Shown in pieces: positions 1-6,710 of a stretch of DNA of 8,291 bases. Source of the stretch: CAYYHA01 sp964471535 (GTDB taxonomy: Bacteria > Myxococcota > Myxococcia > SLRQ01); contig CAYYHA010000194.1 in NCBI GenBank assembly GCA_964471535.1, positions 1 to 8,291 of the forward strand, read 5' to 3'. The first letter of the stretch is position 1. Each line of letters starts with the position of its first letter. Below the pieces are notes generated by a model. That model was given only the letters and a program-made list of their open reading frames with translations. It ran no database searches and had not been told where the DNA came from. Position numbers and translations under genes: made by a program.

Positions 1-120
1 GGGTGGAGGCGGGGTGAAGCCCTCGTCTTCCGGGGGGACGAACTGGGCGGATGCGACCTGCGGCAAGGCAACGGCCAGGCAAGAGAGGATCGGCAGGAGT
101 CGGCAGATGGCGCGAGGCAT
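1..120 (-). CDS. secreted protein of unknown function, N-terminal part only
   Basis: The minus strand reads from ATG at 120-118 to the window edge without a stop, giving 40 residues. The first 25 form a good Sec signal peptide: Arg residues at 3 and 7, a hydrophobic core (LLPILSCLAVALP) and a signal peptidase I type site VASA before QF. The mature part seen is acidic and then proline-rich (ends TPPPP). The start is supported by GGAGG at 130-126, five bases before the ATG, and by a promoter-like element further upstream. The gene is divergent from purA. The visible part is too short to name a family; the protein is exported to the periplasm or beyond, but its function is unknown. Confidence 0.72.
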   Translation of the reverse strand, partial: MPRAICRLLPILSCLAVALPQVASAQFVPPEDEGFTPPPP

Positions 121-174
121 GGTTTCCTCCGGGCGCGGGTTCGTCGAACGGTGACCTCGAGGCTTCGGGCCCTT

Positions 175-202
175 CGCATAGCATCCGGCACGTACCGGTC
201 AA
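175..202 (-). promoter_or_regulatory. candidate sigma70-type promoter for the secreted-protein gene
   Basis: On the minus strand TTGACC (202-197) is followed after 16 bases by TATGCG (180-175), which is preceded by TG one base away (extended -10). The predicted transcript would begin near 168 and leave a leader of roughly 48 bases before the ATG at 120. The -35 is close to consensus and the -10 is moderate. No transcript data are available, so this is a sequence match only. Confidence 0.45.
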
Positions 203-309
203 CCCCCACCCGCGCCCAAGACGGGCGGTGCAGCAGGCGGCGCACGGAGGGTGCGCGCCACGACTGCGGCGCGCCCCCTGCCTCCCGGGTCCTGCACGAG
301 GACACGCGG

Positions 310-338
310 TTGGAGGGGCCCAGGCGTCGTGGTACAGG
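310..338 (+). promoter_or_regulatory. weak candidate promoter for purA
   Basis: TTGGAG (310-315), a 17-base spacer and TACAGG (333-338) resemble a sigma70 promoter. If real, transcription would start at or within a few bases of the purA ATG at 345, giving a leaderless or near-leaderless message; consistent with this, no clear Shine-Dalgarno sequence precedes that ATG. The match is modest and such hexamers occur by chance. Confidence 0.25.
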
Positions 339-344
339 TCGCCC

Positions 345-1658
345 ATGGCGCGAAACGTCGTCGTCGTCGGTGCCCAGTGGGGGGACGAAGGCAAGGGCAA
401 GGTGGTGGATCTCTACGCCCGGGACGCCGACGTCATCGTGCGCTTCCAGGGGGGCAACAACGCCGGCCACACCCTGGTCGTCGGTGGTGAGAAGACCGTC
501 TTGCACCTCATCCCCTCCGGCGTGCTCCACCAGGGCAAGACCATCGTCGTCGCCAACGGCGTCGTGGTGGATCCCTTGGTCCTCGTCGAGGAACTCGACC
601 TCCTGGCCGGGCGCGGTCTCGAGGTGTCCGCCGGCGCGGGAGGCCATGCACGCCTCCTCGTCAGCGGTGCGGCGCACGTGATCATGCCGTGGCACAAGCG
701 GCTCGACCGCCTCCGCGAGCGCCGCCGCGGGAAGGCCGCCATTGGGACCACCGGACGGGGTATCGGCCCCACCTACGAGGACAAGGCCTCGCGGCAGGGG
801 ATTCGGATCGAAGAGTTCGTCCGTCCCGATCTGCTCCGGCAGCGGGTGGAGGCGCGCCTCGACGAGATGAACGATACGCTGCGCGGGCTCGGCGGCGAAC
901 CGTTCACGGTGGACGAGGTGCTCGATCCCTACCTCGAGGCGGCAGAGCGCATCGCGCCCCACGTGGCCGATACGGGCCGCTTCCTGCACGAGCGGATGGC
1001 GGCGGGGGATCGCATCCTCTTCGAGGGTGCACAGGGTACGCTGCTGGACCTCGATCACGGGACCTATCCCTTCGTCACCTCGTCGAACACAGTTGCCGCC
1101 AACGCCGCGACCGGCTCGGGCATTGGGCCCGGGTGCCTGCACGAGATCGTGGGGATCACGAAGGCATATACGACGCGGGTGGGCGCCGGCCCCTTCCCCA
1201 CCGAGCTGCACCACGCTGTGGGGGATCGGCTCCGGGAGGCGGGCAGCGAGTATGGCGCGACCACCGGCCGTCCGCGCCGCTGCGGCTGGCTCGACATCCC
1301 CGCGCTCCGGTACGCCGCTCGGGTCAATGGGCTCACGGGGCTCGCGGTGACGAAGCTCGACGTGTTGACCGGCTTCGAGCGTCTGAAGGTGTGCACCGCC
1401 TACCGGGTGGGCGGTGAGGTGCTCGAAGAGATCAGCACCGAACGCGCCGTCCTCGAGACGGTGGAGCCGGTCTATGAGGAGCTGCCCGGGTGGACCGAGT
1501 CCCTCGAGGGTGCACGCGACTTCGAAGCTTTGCCGGAGGCGGCGCGGCGCTACCTCGAACGCATCGAGGCGTGGGTGGGAGTGCCCGTGATACTCGCGAG
1601 CGTCGGGGCGGAGCGGGAGGCCACCATCATCCTGCGCAGGCCCTTCGGGGAGGCATGA
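345..1658 (+). CDS. purA: adenylosuccinate synthetase
   Basis: This enzyme joins IMP and aspartate using GTP to give adenylosuccinate, the first committed step from IMP to AMP, in the cytoplasm. The 437-residue product matches the family length (E. coli PurA is 432). Visible hallmarks: the N-terminal GAQWGDEGKGK loop (9-19) with catalytic Asp14, catalytic His42 in GGNNAGH, the IMP-binding GTTGRGIGPTYEDK (134-147), FEGAQGTLLDLDHGTYP, TRVGAGPFPTEL, GATTGRPRRCGWLD (304-317) and the guanine-site TKLDVL. All key residues are present, so it should be active. ATG 345 is chosen because homology begins exactly there; the open frame extends upstream to 51 but that part is arginine-rich and unlike PurA. 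There is a short insertion near residues 95-101. It is probably cotranscribed with the TPR/cNMP-domain gene one base downstream. Confidence 0.97.
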   Translation: MARNVVVVGAQWGDEGKGKVVDLYARDADVIVRFQGGNNAGHTLVVGGEKTVLHLIPSGVLHQGKTIVVANGVVVDPLVLVEELDLLAGRGLEVSAGAGGHARLLVSGAAHVIMPWHKRLDRLRERRRGKAAIGTTGRGIGPTYEDKASRQGIRIEEFVRPDLLRQRVEARLDEMNDTLRGLGGEPFTVDEVLDPYLEAAERIAPHVADTGRFLHERMAAGDRILFEGAQGTLLDLDHGTYPFVTSSNTVAANAATGSGIGPGCLHEIVGITKAYTTRVGAGPFPTELHHAVGDRLREAGSEYGATTGRPRRCGWLDIPALRYAARVNGLTGLAVTKLDVLTGFERLKVCTAYRVGGEVLEEISTERAVLETVEPVYEELPGWTESLEGARDFEALPEAARRYLERIEAWVGVPVILASVGAEREATIILRRPFGEA

Positions 1659-1659
1659 G

Positions 1660-3015
1660 ATGAGTGAACAGGTTCGCATCAAGGGAAGGACGGGAGAGGG
1701 CGACCGCTTCCTCCCCCAAGAGCAGGTCCTCGCCGGGCTCATCAAGCTACTCGGAGAGGGACGGGTCGACGACGCGGTGACGATCTACGTGCGCTGTGCC
1801 GTGGACATCGGCTACCCGCTCATCAGTAAGGTCGCGGGTGACCCGGAGTTGCAACGCCTGGTCGCCAACATGCTCTACCGGGCGCGGGACTTCGCGAAGG
1901 CCGCAATGGTGTGTGAGGCGCTCGAGGAGAACGAGAAGGCCGCGGCGCTCTACGAGAAGGCGGGTGATTACGCCATGGCAGCGGAGATGTACGCACGGGC
2001 GGGCAACAAGCTGAAGAGCGCCGAGATGTACGAGCGTGGGGGCAATCTGTCGGTCGCGGCTTCCCTCTATGCGGACTGCGGCCTGCCCGAGCGTGCCGCG
2101 CGGTGCTACCAGCGGGTGCCCGACGCTTTCGCTGCGGGCAAGCTCTTCTTCGCGAGCCACAAGGACAAGCAGGCCGTCGAGCTGCTGCAGAAGGTGGAGG
2201 AGGAGGATCCGAACTATCCCGAGGCCGTGGTGCTCCTCGCCCAGCTCCTCGCCCGCAACGGCTACGCGGAGCTGGCGGAGAAGAAGCTCCGCGCGGCGAT
2301 CGCGGGGCGCGAGATCGATGATTCGAACGTGGGTGTCTACTACGCGCTCGGAGATCTCTATGCCCGCCTCGGTGCCACCGAGAAGGCGAAGGAGGCCTTC
2401 GAGGCGGTGCTCGGCCACGACTTCAACTATGCCGACGCAAAGGCGCGGCTGGACCGGCTGAACGCCGGGGGAGAGGAGGAACACCTGCCGCGCTCCGATC
2501 TCGCCGCCGATGCGCAGGCCGAAGGGGTGGGGGATGTCGCCGTGGGCGAGACGGCCTCCGCCGAGGTGGTGGGGATGGATCCCGGCCTTGCCTTCTTGAA
2601 GGAGCTCGATCTCTTCGAGGACATGAGTCTCGACGATCTCCGGGCGCTGGCCAGCGTCGCCGAGGCGCGGAGCTACCAGCCCGGCGAGGTCCTGATCGAG
2701 CAGGGGGCACCGAGCGAGGCCTTCTTCGTCCTCACGGAGGGGACGGTCGAGGTCAAGCGCGTCGACGGGAGCACCGAGACGCGCTTCGCCACCTTGCCCG
2801 CAGGCGCCCACGTGGGAGAGATGAGCCTCATCGACGAGGCGCCCACCAGCGCCCGAGTCGTCGCGGCGGAGCCGACCCGGGCCCTGGCCCTGCCCACCGA
2901 ACGCTTCAAGGAGCTACTGGGTTCGCGTCCCGCCCTCGCCCTGAAGTTCTATCAGGCGATGGCGACCACCCTCTCCCGTCGCCTGCGAGCGACCAACGCC
3001 AAGATCAAGCCGTAG
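1660..3015 (+). CDS. TPR-repeat protein with C-terminal cyclic-nucleotide-binding-type domain
   Basis: A 451-residue protein with no signal peptide or TM segment, so cytoplasmic. Residues about 20-268 are helical repeats of TPR type, for example NEKAAALYEKAGDYAMAAEMY and the following units at 110-150, then 170-265. An acidic linker (270-305) leads to a Crp-like cyclic-nucleotide-binding beta-roll (about 310-440): YQPGEVLIEQGAPSEAFFVL, GEMSLIDEAPTSARV and a C-terminal helix. No helix-turn-helix follows, so it is not a Crp-type transcription factor. In the phosphate-binding cassette Gly386 and Glu387 are kept, but the position usually held by Arg is Thr396, so cAMP or cGMP binding is doubtful. 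The start is secure: GGGGAGG at 1647-1653 lies six bases before the ATG, which itself is one base after the purA stop. It may be a scaffold or sensor whose partners bind the repeats; its specific role is unknown. Confidence 0.88.
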   Translation: MSEQVRIKGRTGEGDRFLPQEQVLAGLIKLLGEGRVDDAVTIYVRCAVDIGYPLISKVAGDPELQRLVANMLYRARDFAKAAMVCEALEENEKAAALYEKAGDYAMAAEMYARAGNKLKSAEMYERGGNLSVAASLYADCGLPERAARCYQRVPDAFAAGKLFFASHKDKQAVELLQKVEEEDPNYPEAVVLLAQLLARNGYAELAEKKLRAAIAGREIDDSNVGVYYALGDLYARLGATEKAKEAFEAVLGHDFNYADAKARLDRLNAGGEEEHLPRSDLAADAQAEGVGDVAVGETASAEVVGMDPGLAFLKELDLFEDMSLDDLRALASVAEARSYQPGEVLIEQGAPSEAFFVLTEGTVEVKRVDGSTETRFATLPAGAHVGEMSLIDEAPTSARVVAAEPTRALALPTERFKELLGSRPALALKFYQAMATTLSRRLRATNAKIKP

Positions 3016-3748
3016 CCCGCGCCTCGGCGATGGCGCGGGCGAAGGGACCGCGGCCCCCCTCGCGCCGGGCGCGTTCGAGCCATTCGGCGGCAGCAGGATC
3101 ACCGAGCGCTTCGAGCACCTGGAAGAGGATCCACGGCCGTTCGCCGGGCACTGGAAGGCTTGGGTCGGGTTCCTGCTGCAAGGAGAGCTCGATGCGCTCG
3201 CGGGCGCCGCTCGGATCGCCTTGCTTGTATCGGACCAGGCCGTCCACGTAGGCCAGGATCCCTGTCTCCGGATCCAACTCGAGGGCCTGGGCGATCTCTT
3301 CGCCCGCCCGGTCGAGATCGCGGCCTAGGTGGGCGCGACAGTAGGCACGGTTGGCCAGGATGAGTGCGCGGACGGGCCTCTTGAAGCTGGAGAGGTGGAC
3401 GTTCTCCAGATTGCGCAGCGCATCGCCGAAACGACCCATGGCCACCTGCACCATCGCCACGTCGATGGAGGCGACGTCCCGAAGCTTCCGGTTCGGGGCG
3501 CCTTCCCGCACCAGGGTCGCCAGCTTCAGGGCGCGCTCGTGCCAACCGAGCTGCACGTAGAGGGGGATGAGCGCGTTCTGAAGCAGCAACGAAAGGGGTA
3601 GGGCGGCCACGAGCCAGGCGAGGCCGAAGAGCACCGTGTACCCTCCCGCCCCTTCGTCGAGGGAGAGGGCGACGACGACGGCGAGGCCGCCGAAGGTCAC
3701 CACCGCCGTCTCCCAGGTGAAGAGCCGTGCCATCGGGCGGCAAAGCAT
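3005..3748 (-). CDS. two-TM membrane protein with cytoplasmic or periplasmic TPR-like repeats
   Basis: A 247-residue protein. Two hydrophobic helices lie at about 14-30 (VVTFGGLAVVVALSL) and 37-57 (TVLFGLAWLVAALPLSLLL), separated by a short acidic, glycine-rich turn, so it is anchored in the inner membrane as a hairpin. The rest (about 65-230) is alpha-helical with TPR-like units, e.g. GRFGDALRNLENV, NRAYCRAHLGRDLDRAGEEIAQALELDPETG and VDGLVRYKQGDPSGARERIELSLQQEP. TPRs bind other proteins; the partner is not apparent. An in-frame stop lies nine bases upstream of ATG 3748, so that is the earliest start; ATG 3733 (MARLFTWE) is an equally possible start, and neither has a good Shine-Dalgarno. 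The 3' end overlaps the convergent TPR/cNMP-domain gene by 11 bases. No family beyond TPR is recognised. Confidence 0.8.
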   Translation of the reverse strand: MLCRPMARLFTWETAVVTFGGLAVVVALSLDEGAGGYTVLFGLAWLVAALPLSLLLQNALIPLYVQLGWHERALKLATLVREGAPNRKLRDVASIDVAMVQVAMGRFGDALRNLENVHLSSFKRPVRALILANRAYCRAHLGRDLDRAGEEIAQALELDPETGILAYVDGLVRYKQGDPSGARERIELSLQQEPDPSLPVPGERPWILFQVLEALGDPAAAEWLERARREGGRGPFARAIAEARATA

Positions 3749-3835
3749 ACTCGATCATCGCGCTCGACGAAGTCCCCGGCGGGCGTGCCCCCGCGCGTGA
3801 AAGGCACGGGGCGACGCGCATCCCGCCGCCGAAGC

Positions 3836-3853
3836 GGGGAGGGCGGGGCGGGG
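3836..3853 (+). other. G-quadruplex-type motif in the divergent intergenic region
   Basis: Four G tracts of 4, 3, 4 and 4 are separated by single bases (A, C, C). Single-base loops are known to favour very stable parallel quadruplexes. The motif lies between the minus-strand TPR gene (start 3748) and the barrel gene (start 3964), about 110 bases before the latter, on the coding strand of the barrel-cytochrome operon. It could act in DNA or in the mRNA leader. The high GC content makes G runs common, so function is inferred. Confidence 0.5.
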
Positions 3854-3963
3854 TGCAGCGCCGCCCGCGTGCCGGCTTCTCGAAAGCGGCTGCTCCGTCG
3901 TCCGCCGACCGCAGCTTCCCCGCCGTTGCACTGCCTCGCAGGAACGGGGAAGATGGCGCAACC

Positions 3964-5391
3964 GTGCGGAGGGTGTGGTTGGCGTCGGCCCTTGTGGGCA
4001 TGCTCTGGTGTGGCTTGCCGTCCACGGCCCGTGCGGGCACCTATTCGATGGGGGCGCGCACCGAGCTGTCCTTCTACGGCTACCGTGCCTGGCGCATTCG
4101 CTGGGACGATCAGGAGCGGGTCCGGCGGCAGCGGCTCTACGAGCGCCTGCACCTGTTCGGCAACGATCTGGTCGCGGGCGAGGACCTCGATCTGACGGTG
4201 CTGCTGCGCGTGGGCACCGACCTCGGCTGGCGCCCCGGCGAGCCGGAAGCGCTCGACGGCGTGAGCCGGGACGTGGCGGAGGTCTTGGTGGCGAACGTGC
4301 GCTGGCGCACGCTCGAGGACCGCCTCGATTTGAGCGCCGGCCGATTGATGAAGGTCGATGGACTCGACTTCCGCTACCTCGATGGGCTGGAGGCAGGCTA
4401 CCTGTTCGGACCGGTCCGCGTCTTCGCCTACGGCGGGATGCAGGTGAAGGACACCTCGCCCCTCGGGTCGCCCACCTTCGAGCTCGACGGAGTGCGCAGC
4501 GACGATACGGCGCTGGCCGAACGGGGCAACCTGTGCTGGGTGAGCACGGTGGAGGGCCGGACGCGTGATGCCTGCGTGGGGCTGTACGGAGATGGCGTCG
4601 CCTATCGTTTCCACGCTGCACCCAGCATCGAGTTCGGTGGCGGCTTCGAAGCCTATGACCTCGATGGCTTCGATGCGCGCCTCGCGTACCACCGCGCGAT
4701 GAGCGCCGGCTACGTCGATATGGAGCGTGTGACCGCATCGGTCGCGTATGCGTGGCGGGGTCTCGAGCTTCGGAGCACGGGACAGTACGACCTGTACATG
4801 ATGCGGCTCGCCCGTGCCGATGCGGCGGTGGGCTGGAACTTCGGGGATCGGCTCTATCTGGGCGGTGAAGCGATGAGCTACGCGCCGACCTTCGACGCGG
4901 ACAGCATCTTCAACCACTTCAACTTCTCACCCATGCGGGAGCTGGCCTTGGTGGGGCGGTGGCGGCCGCTGGAGAGCCTGGCCGTGTGGGGCCGCCTGCG
5001 TCTTCGGCGCTACAGCGACGTGGTCACCGGCAGCGTCGATTCGGCAAGCGGTGGAGAGGTGGCCGCACGCCTTCGCCCCGGACAGGGCCGGCAGCTCAGC
5101 TTCTCCTTCTCCCTCCTCGAGGGCTACGGCGGCACGCAGGTCCATGCCTTGCTCGAAGGGGCGCATCCCCTCTGGGGCGGTCTCTCTGGAACGGCGTCGC
5201 TCGCAGCGGGCTACGCCCACGATCCCCTCCTTCCCGACCTGAAGACGGACACGCTGGGGGCGCGGCTCGGGCTTCGCTACGCCTTCGGAGAGGGCTCTTC
5301 CCTGTCGTTCTTTCTCGAGGACAGTAGAAGCCGCTACCTCCGCCACGATCTGCGCGCCTACCTCTTCGCGGAGTTGGAGGTGCTCCCATGA
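3964..5391 (+). CDS. predicted outer-membrane beta-barrel (porin-like), first gene of the cytochrome operon
   Basis: A 475-residue protein starting at GTG. Residues 1-24 are a signal peptide (RRVW, a hydrophobic stretch, site ARA before GTYS). The mature part is rich in alternating polar and hydrophobic strands with aromatic girdle residues and Gly turns, e.g. RLDLSAGRLMKV, VRVFAYGGMQVK, SIEFGGGFEAYDL, QLSFSFSLLEGYGG, LGARLGLRYAFGEGSSLSFFL, typical of a large barrel. The only mature cysteines are Cys191 and Cys204, which may form a loop disulfide. The open frame extends to 3727, but residues before the GTG are basic, low-complexity and overlap the divergent gene; GGGGAAGA at 3946-3953 could serve as ribosome site. 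Its stop overlaps the start of a 13-haem cytochrome, suggesting it is the porin of a porin-cytochrome conduit, as MtrB or OmbB-type proteins are. It lacks an N-terminal CXXC as found in MtrB and ends in Pro rather than an aromatic residue. The family assignment is inferred. Confidence 0.72.
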   Translation: MRRVWLASALVGMLWCGLPSTARAGTYSMGARTELSFYGYRAWRIRWDDQERVRRQRLYERLHLFGNDLVAGEDLDLTVLLRVGTDLGWRPGEPEALDGVSRDVAEVLVANVRWRTLEDRLDLSAGRLMKVDGLDFRYLDGLEAGYLFGPVRVFAYGGMQVKDTSPLGSPTFELDGVRSDDTALAERGNLCWVSTVEGRTRDACVGLYGDGVAYRFHAAPSIEFGGGFEAYDLDGFDARLAYHRAMSAGYVDMERVTASVAYAWRGLELRSTGQYDLYMMRLARADAAVGWNFGDRLYLGGEAMSYAPTFDADSIFNHFNFSPMRELALVGRWRPLESLAVWGRLRLRRYSDVVTGSVDSASGGEVAARLRPGQGRQLSFSFSLLEGYGGTQVHALLEGAHPLWGGLSGTASLAAGYAHDPLLPDLKTDTLGARLGLRYAFGEGSSLSFFLEDSRSRYLRHDLRAYLFAELEVLP

Positions 5392-6710
5392 GGCGACTTG
5401 CGGGCCTACGAGGCGCTCTGCTCGTGGCCCTCGTCGCGGCCGCGTGGTCGACCGGGCTACCCGCCCGTCCGAAGATCCCCAAAGAGATCCCGCCGGCGGA
5501 GACCCGGGCCCGCCGTTCACCGGCCATCTATCCGCCGCAGCGGATCCCCCTGCGTTTCTTCCATGGCGTCCACCTCGAGACAGGATCGCTCACCTGCCTC
5601 GATTGCCACCGGGTGGCCAAGAGCTACCGGGCCAGCGACCGTCACATCCCTGGCCACGAGACCTGTGAGAAGTGTCACCTCGTCGAGCACCCCGCCCCGG
5701 CTGCACCGGAAGCCGAGTCGGAGGCATCGAGTGACGCGGTCGAGGCGATGTACGACTTCTACGGCGCGCCACCGGACGAGGAGGAAGCAGCCGCTGCGGA
5801 GCCGGAGAACGACTGCAGCCTCTGCCATCCCGCATGGACGGAAGGCCACGACGAGGAGATCGAACCCATCCTCCTGCCCGCGGCGCACCTGAACTTCCCC
5901 CACAAGACCCACCTCGACGAGGGCATCGGCTGCGCTACCTGCCATGGCGTCCTCGACGATGCGGACCTCGCGACGAGGCAGAACCTGCCGAAGATGGCGG
6001 TGTGCCTCACCTGCCACAACGCCGTCGTGGGCGAGCAGGGAGGCTGCACGACCTGTCACCTGACGCAGCGGGACGGCCGGCTGCAGCAGCGCTTTCCCAC
6101 CGGGGTGCTCCAGCCGGGCCCCAGCCCCTTGGGCATCGATCACCATCCCGGGTGGATCCGGTCCCATGCACGCGCCGGGCGGATGGCGCAGGCGACCTGC
6201 AACACGTGCCACACGCCCCAGTGGTGCGTGGACTGTCACGACGGCACCTTCAAGCCCTTCTCCATCCATCCGGCGGACTTCGTGAACACCCACCAGGTCG
6301 CGGCGCGGCAGGGGGCCATGCAGTGTATGGGCTGCCACTGGGAGCAGTCGTTCTGTGTGACCTGCCACGAGCGCCTCGGCGTCGGCTCGCAGGCACCCGT
6401 CGGCCGTGTCGCCGGGGATCCGGGGAGCGGGCCGACCTTCCGGCTGCCACCGCGGGAGACGAATCTCCACTTCCACCCGCCGGGGTGGAAGGACGATGTG
6501 GTCGGCCCCAACCATCACGCCCACCAGGCGCGAAGGAACATCACCGCCTGCGTCTCGTGCCACCGCGAGGAGAGCTGTGCCGTCTGCCATTCGACGGGCA
6601 TCAAGGCGAGGAACCCGCACCTGCCCGGCTTCGCCTGTGCCACCATGTTCGCCAAGAACCCGCGGAGCTGCGTGAAGTGCCACCACGAGGAGGTACCTCC
6701 GTGTCCTTGA
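5388..6710 (+). CDS. periplasmic multiheme cytochrome c with 13 CXXCH motifs
   Basis: A 440-residue electron-transfer protein. Thirteen CXXCH haem-attachment motifs start at residues 70, 93, 143, 182, 206, 220, 271, 280, 313, 323, 388, 397 and 428. About 21 further histidines, many as HH or HxxH near the motifs, suffice for bis-His ligation of all haems. Residues 1-26 look like a Sec signal (MRRLAGLRG, then LLVALVAAAW, site near LPA); there is no lipobox Cys, so it should be soluble in the periplasm. An acidic linker (about 104-140) separates haems 2 and 3. The last six haem sites but one are arranged as three similar two-haem modules. Cys417 and Cys439 are outside motifs. ATG 5388 overlaps the barrel stop (ATGA), with GGAGG at 5376-5380 seven bases before it, so translation is coupled. 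Likely it passes electrons to or through the barrel; the redox partner and direction are unknown. Confidence 0.93.
   Translation: MRRLAGLRGALLVALVAAAWSTGLPARPKIPKEIPPAETRARRSPAIYPPQRIPLRFFHGVHLETGSLTCLDCHRVAKSYRASDRHIPGHETCEKCHLVEHPAPAAPEAESEASSDAVEAMYDFYGAPPDEEEAAAAEPENDCSLCHPAWTEGHDEEIEPILLPAAHLNFPHKTHLDEGIGCATCHGVLDDADLATRQNLPKMAVCLTCHNAVVGEQGGCTTCHLTQRDGRLQQRFPTGVLQPGPSPLGIDHHPGWIRSHARAGRMAQATCNTCHTPQWCVDCHDGTFKPFSIHPADFVNTHQVAARQGAMQCMGCHWEQSFCVTCHERLGVGSQAPVGRVAGDPGSGPTFRLPPRETNLHFHPPGWKDDVVGPNHHAHQARRNITACVSCHREESCAVCHSTGIKARNPHLPGFACATMFAKNPRSCVKCHHEEVPPCP
6144..6590 (+). repeat. three tandem copies of a two-haem module inside the cytochrome
   Basis: At the protein level residues 253-284, 294-327 and 363-401 share the plan HP, an aromatic residue (W, F, W), then H, then AR or ARR, then CXXCH, four or five residues, CXXCH. 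The copies read CNTCHTPQWCVDCH, CMGCHWEQSFCVTCH and CVSCHREESCAVCH at their haem sites. The third copy has a longer insertion before its histidines. This points to internal duplication of a di-haem unit; DNA-level identity is low, so the duplication is old. Confidence 0.7.
6687..6694 (+). promoter_or_regulatory. ribosome binding site inside the cytochrome gene
   Basis: GAGGAGGT matches the anti-Shine-Dalgarno strongly and lies six bases before GTG 6701. It is embedded in the Glu-Glu-Val codons near the cytochrome C-terminus. It is the main reason to start the lipoprotein at 6701, overlapping the cytochrome end. Confidence 0.6.

Noticed and set aside
51..344. N-terminal extension of PurA by 98 residues
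   Set aside because: The extension is Arg/Pro/Gly-rich, unlike PurA, overlaps the divergent secreted-protein gene and its promoter, and homology begins at ATG 345.
1747..2811. 354-residue minus-strand frame opposite the TPR/cNMP gene
   Set aside because: It mirrors the strong codon bias of the real gene, has no recognisable domain and no supporting ribosome site was noted; the plus strand has clear repeats and a cNMP fold.
3727..3963. 79-residue extension of the barrel protein
   Set aside because: It would bury the signal peptide, is basic and low-complexity, and overlaps the divergent TPR gene.
5517..6686. 389-residue minus-strand frame opposite the cytochrome
   Set aside because: The plus strand has thirteen CXXCH motifs, so this is a shadow frame of high-GC coding sequence.
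5834..6700. Upstream extension of the Ig-like lipoprotein frame through the cytochrome gene
   Set aside because: The sequence is low-complexity, Arg/Pro/Gly-rich, and lies in the wrong frame of the cytochrome; the signal peptide and domains begin only after 6701.
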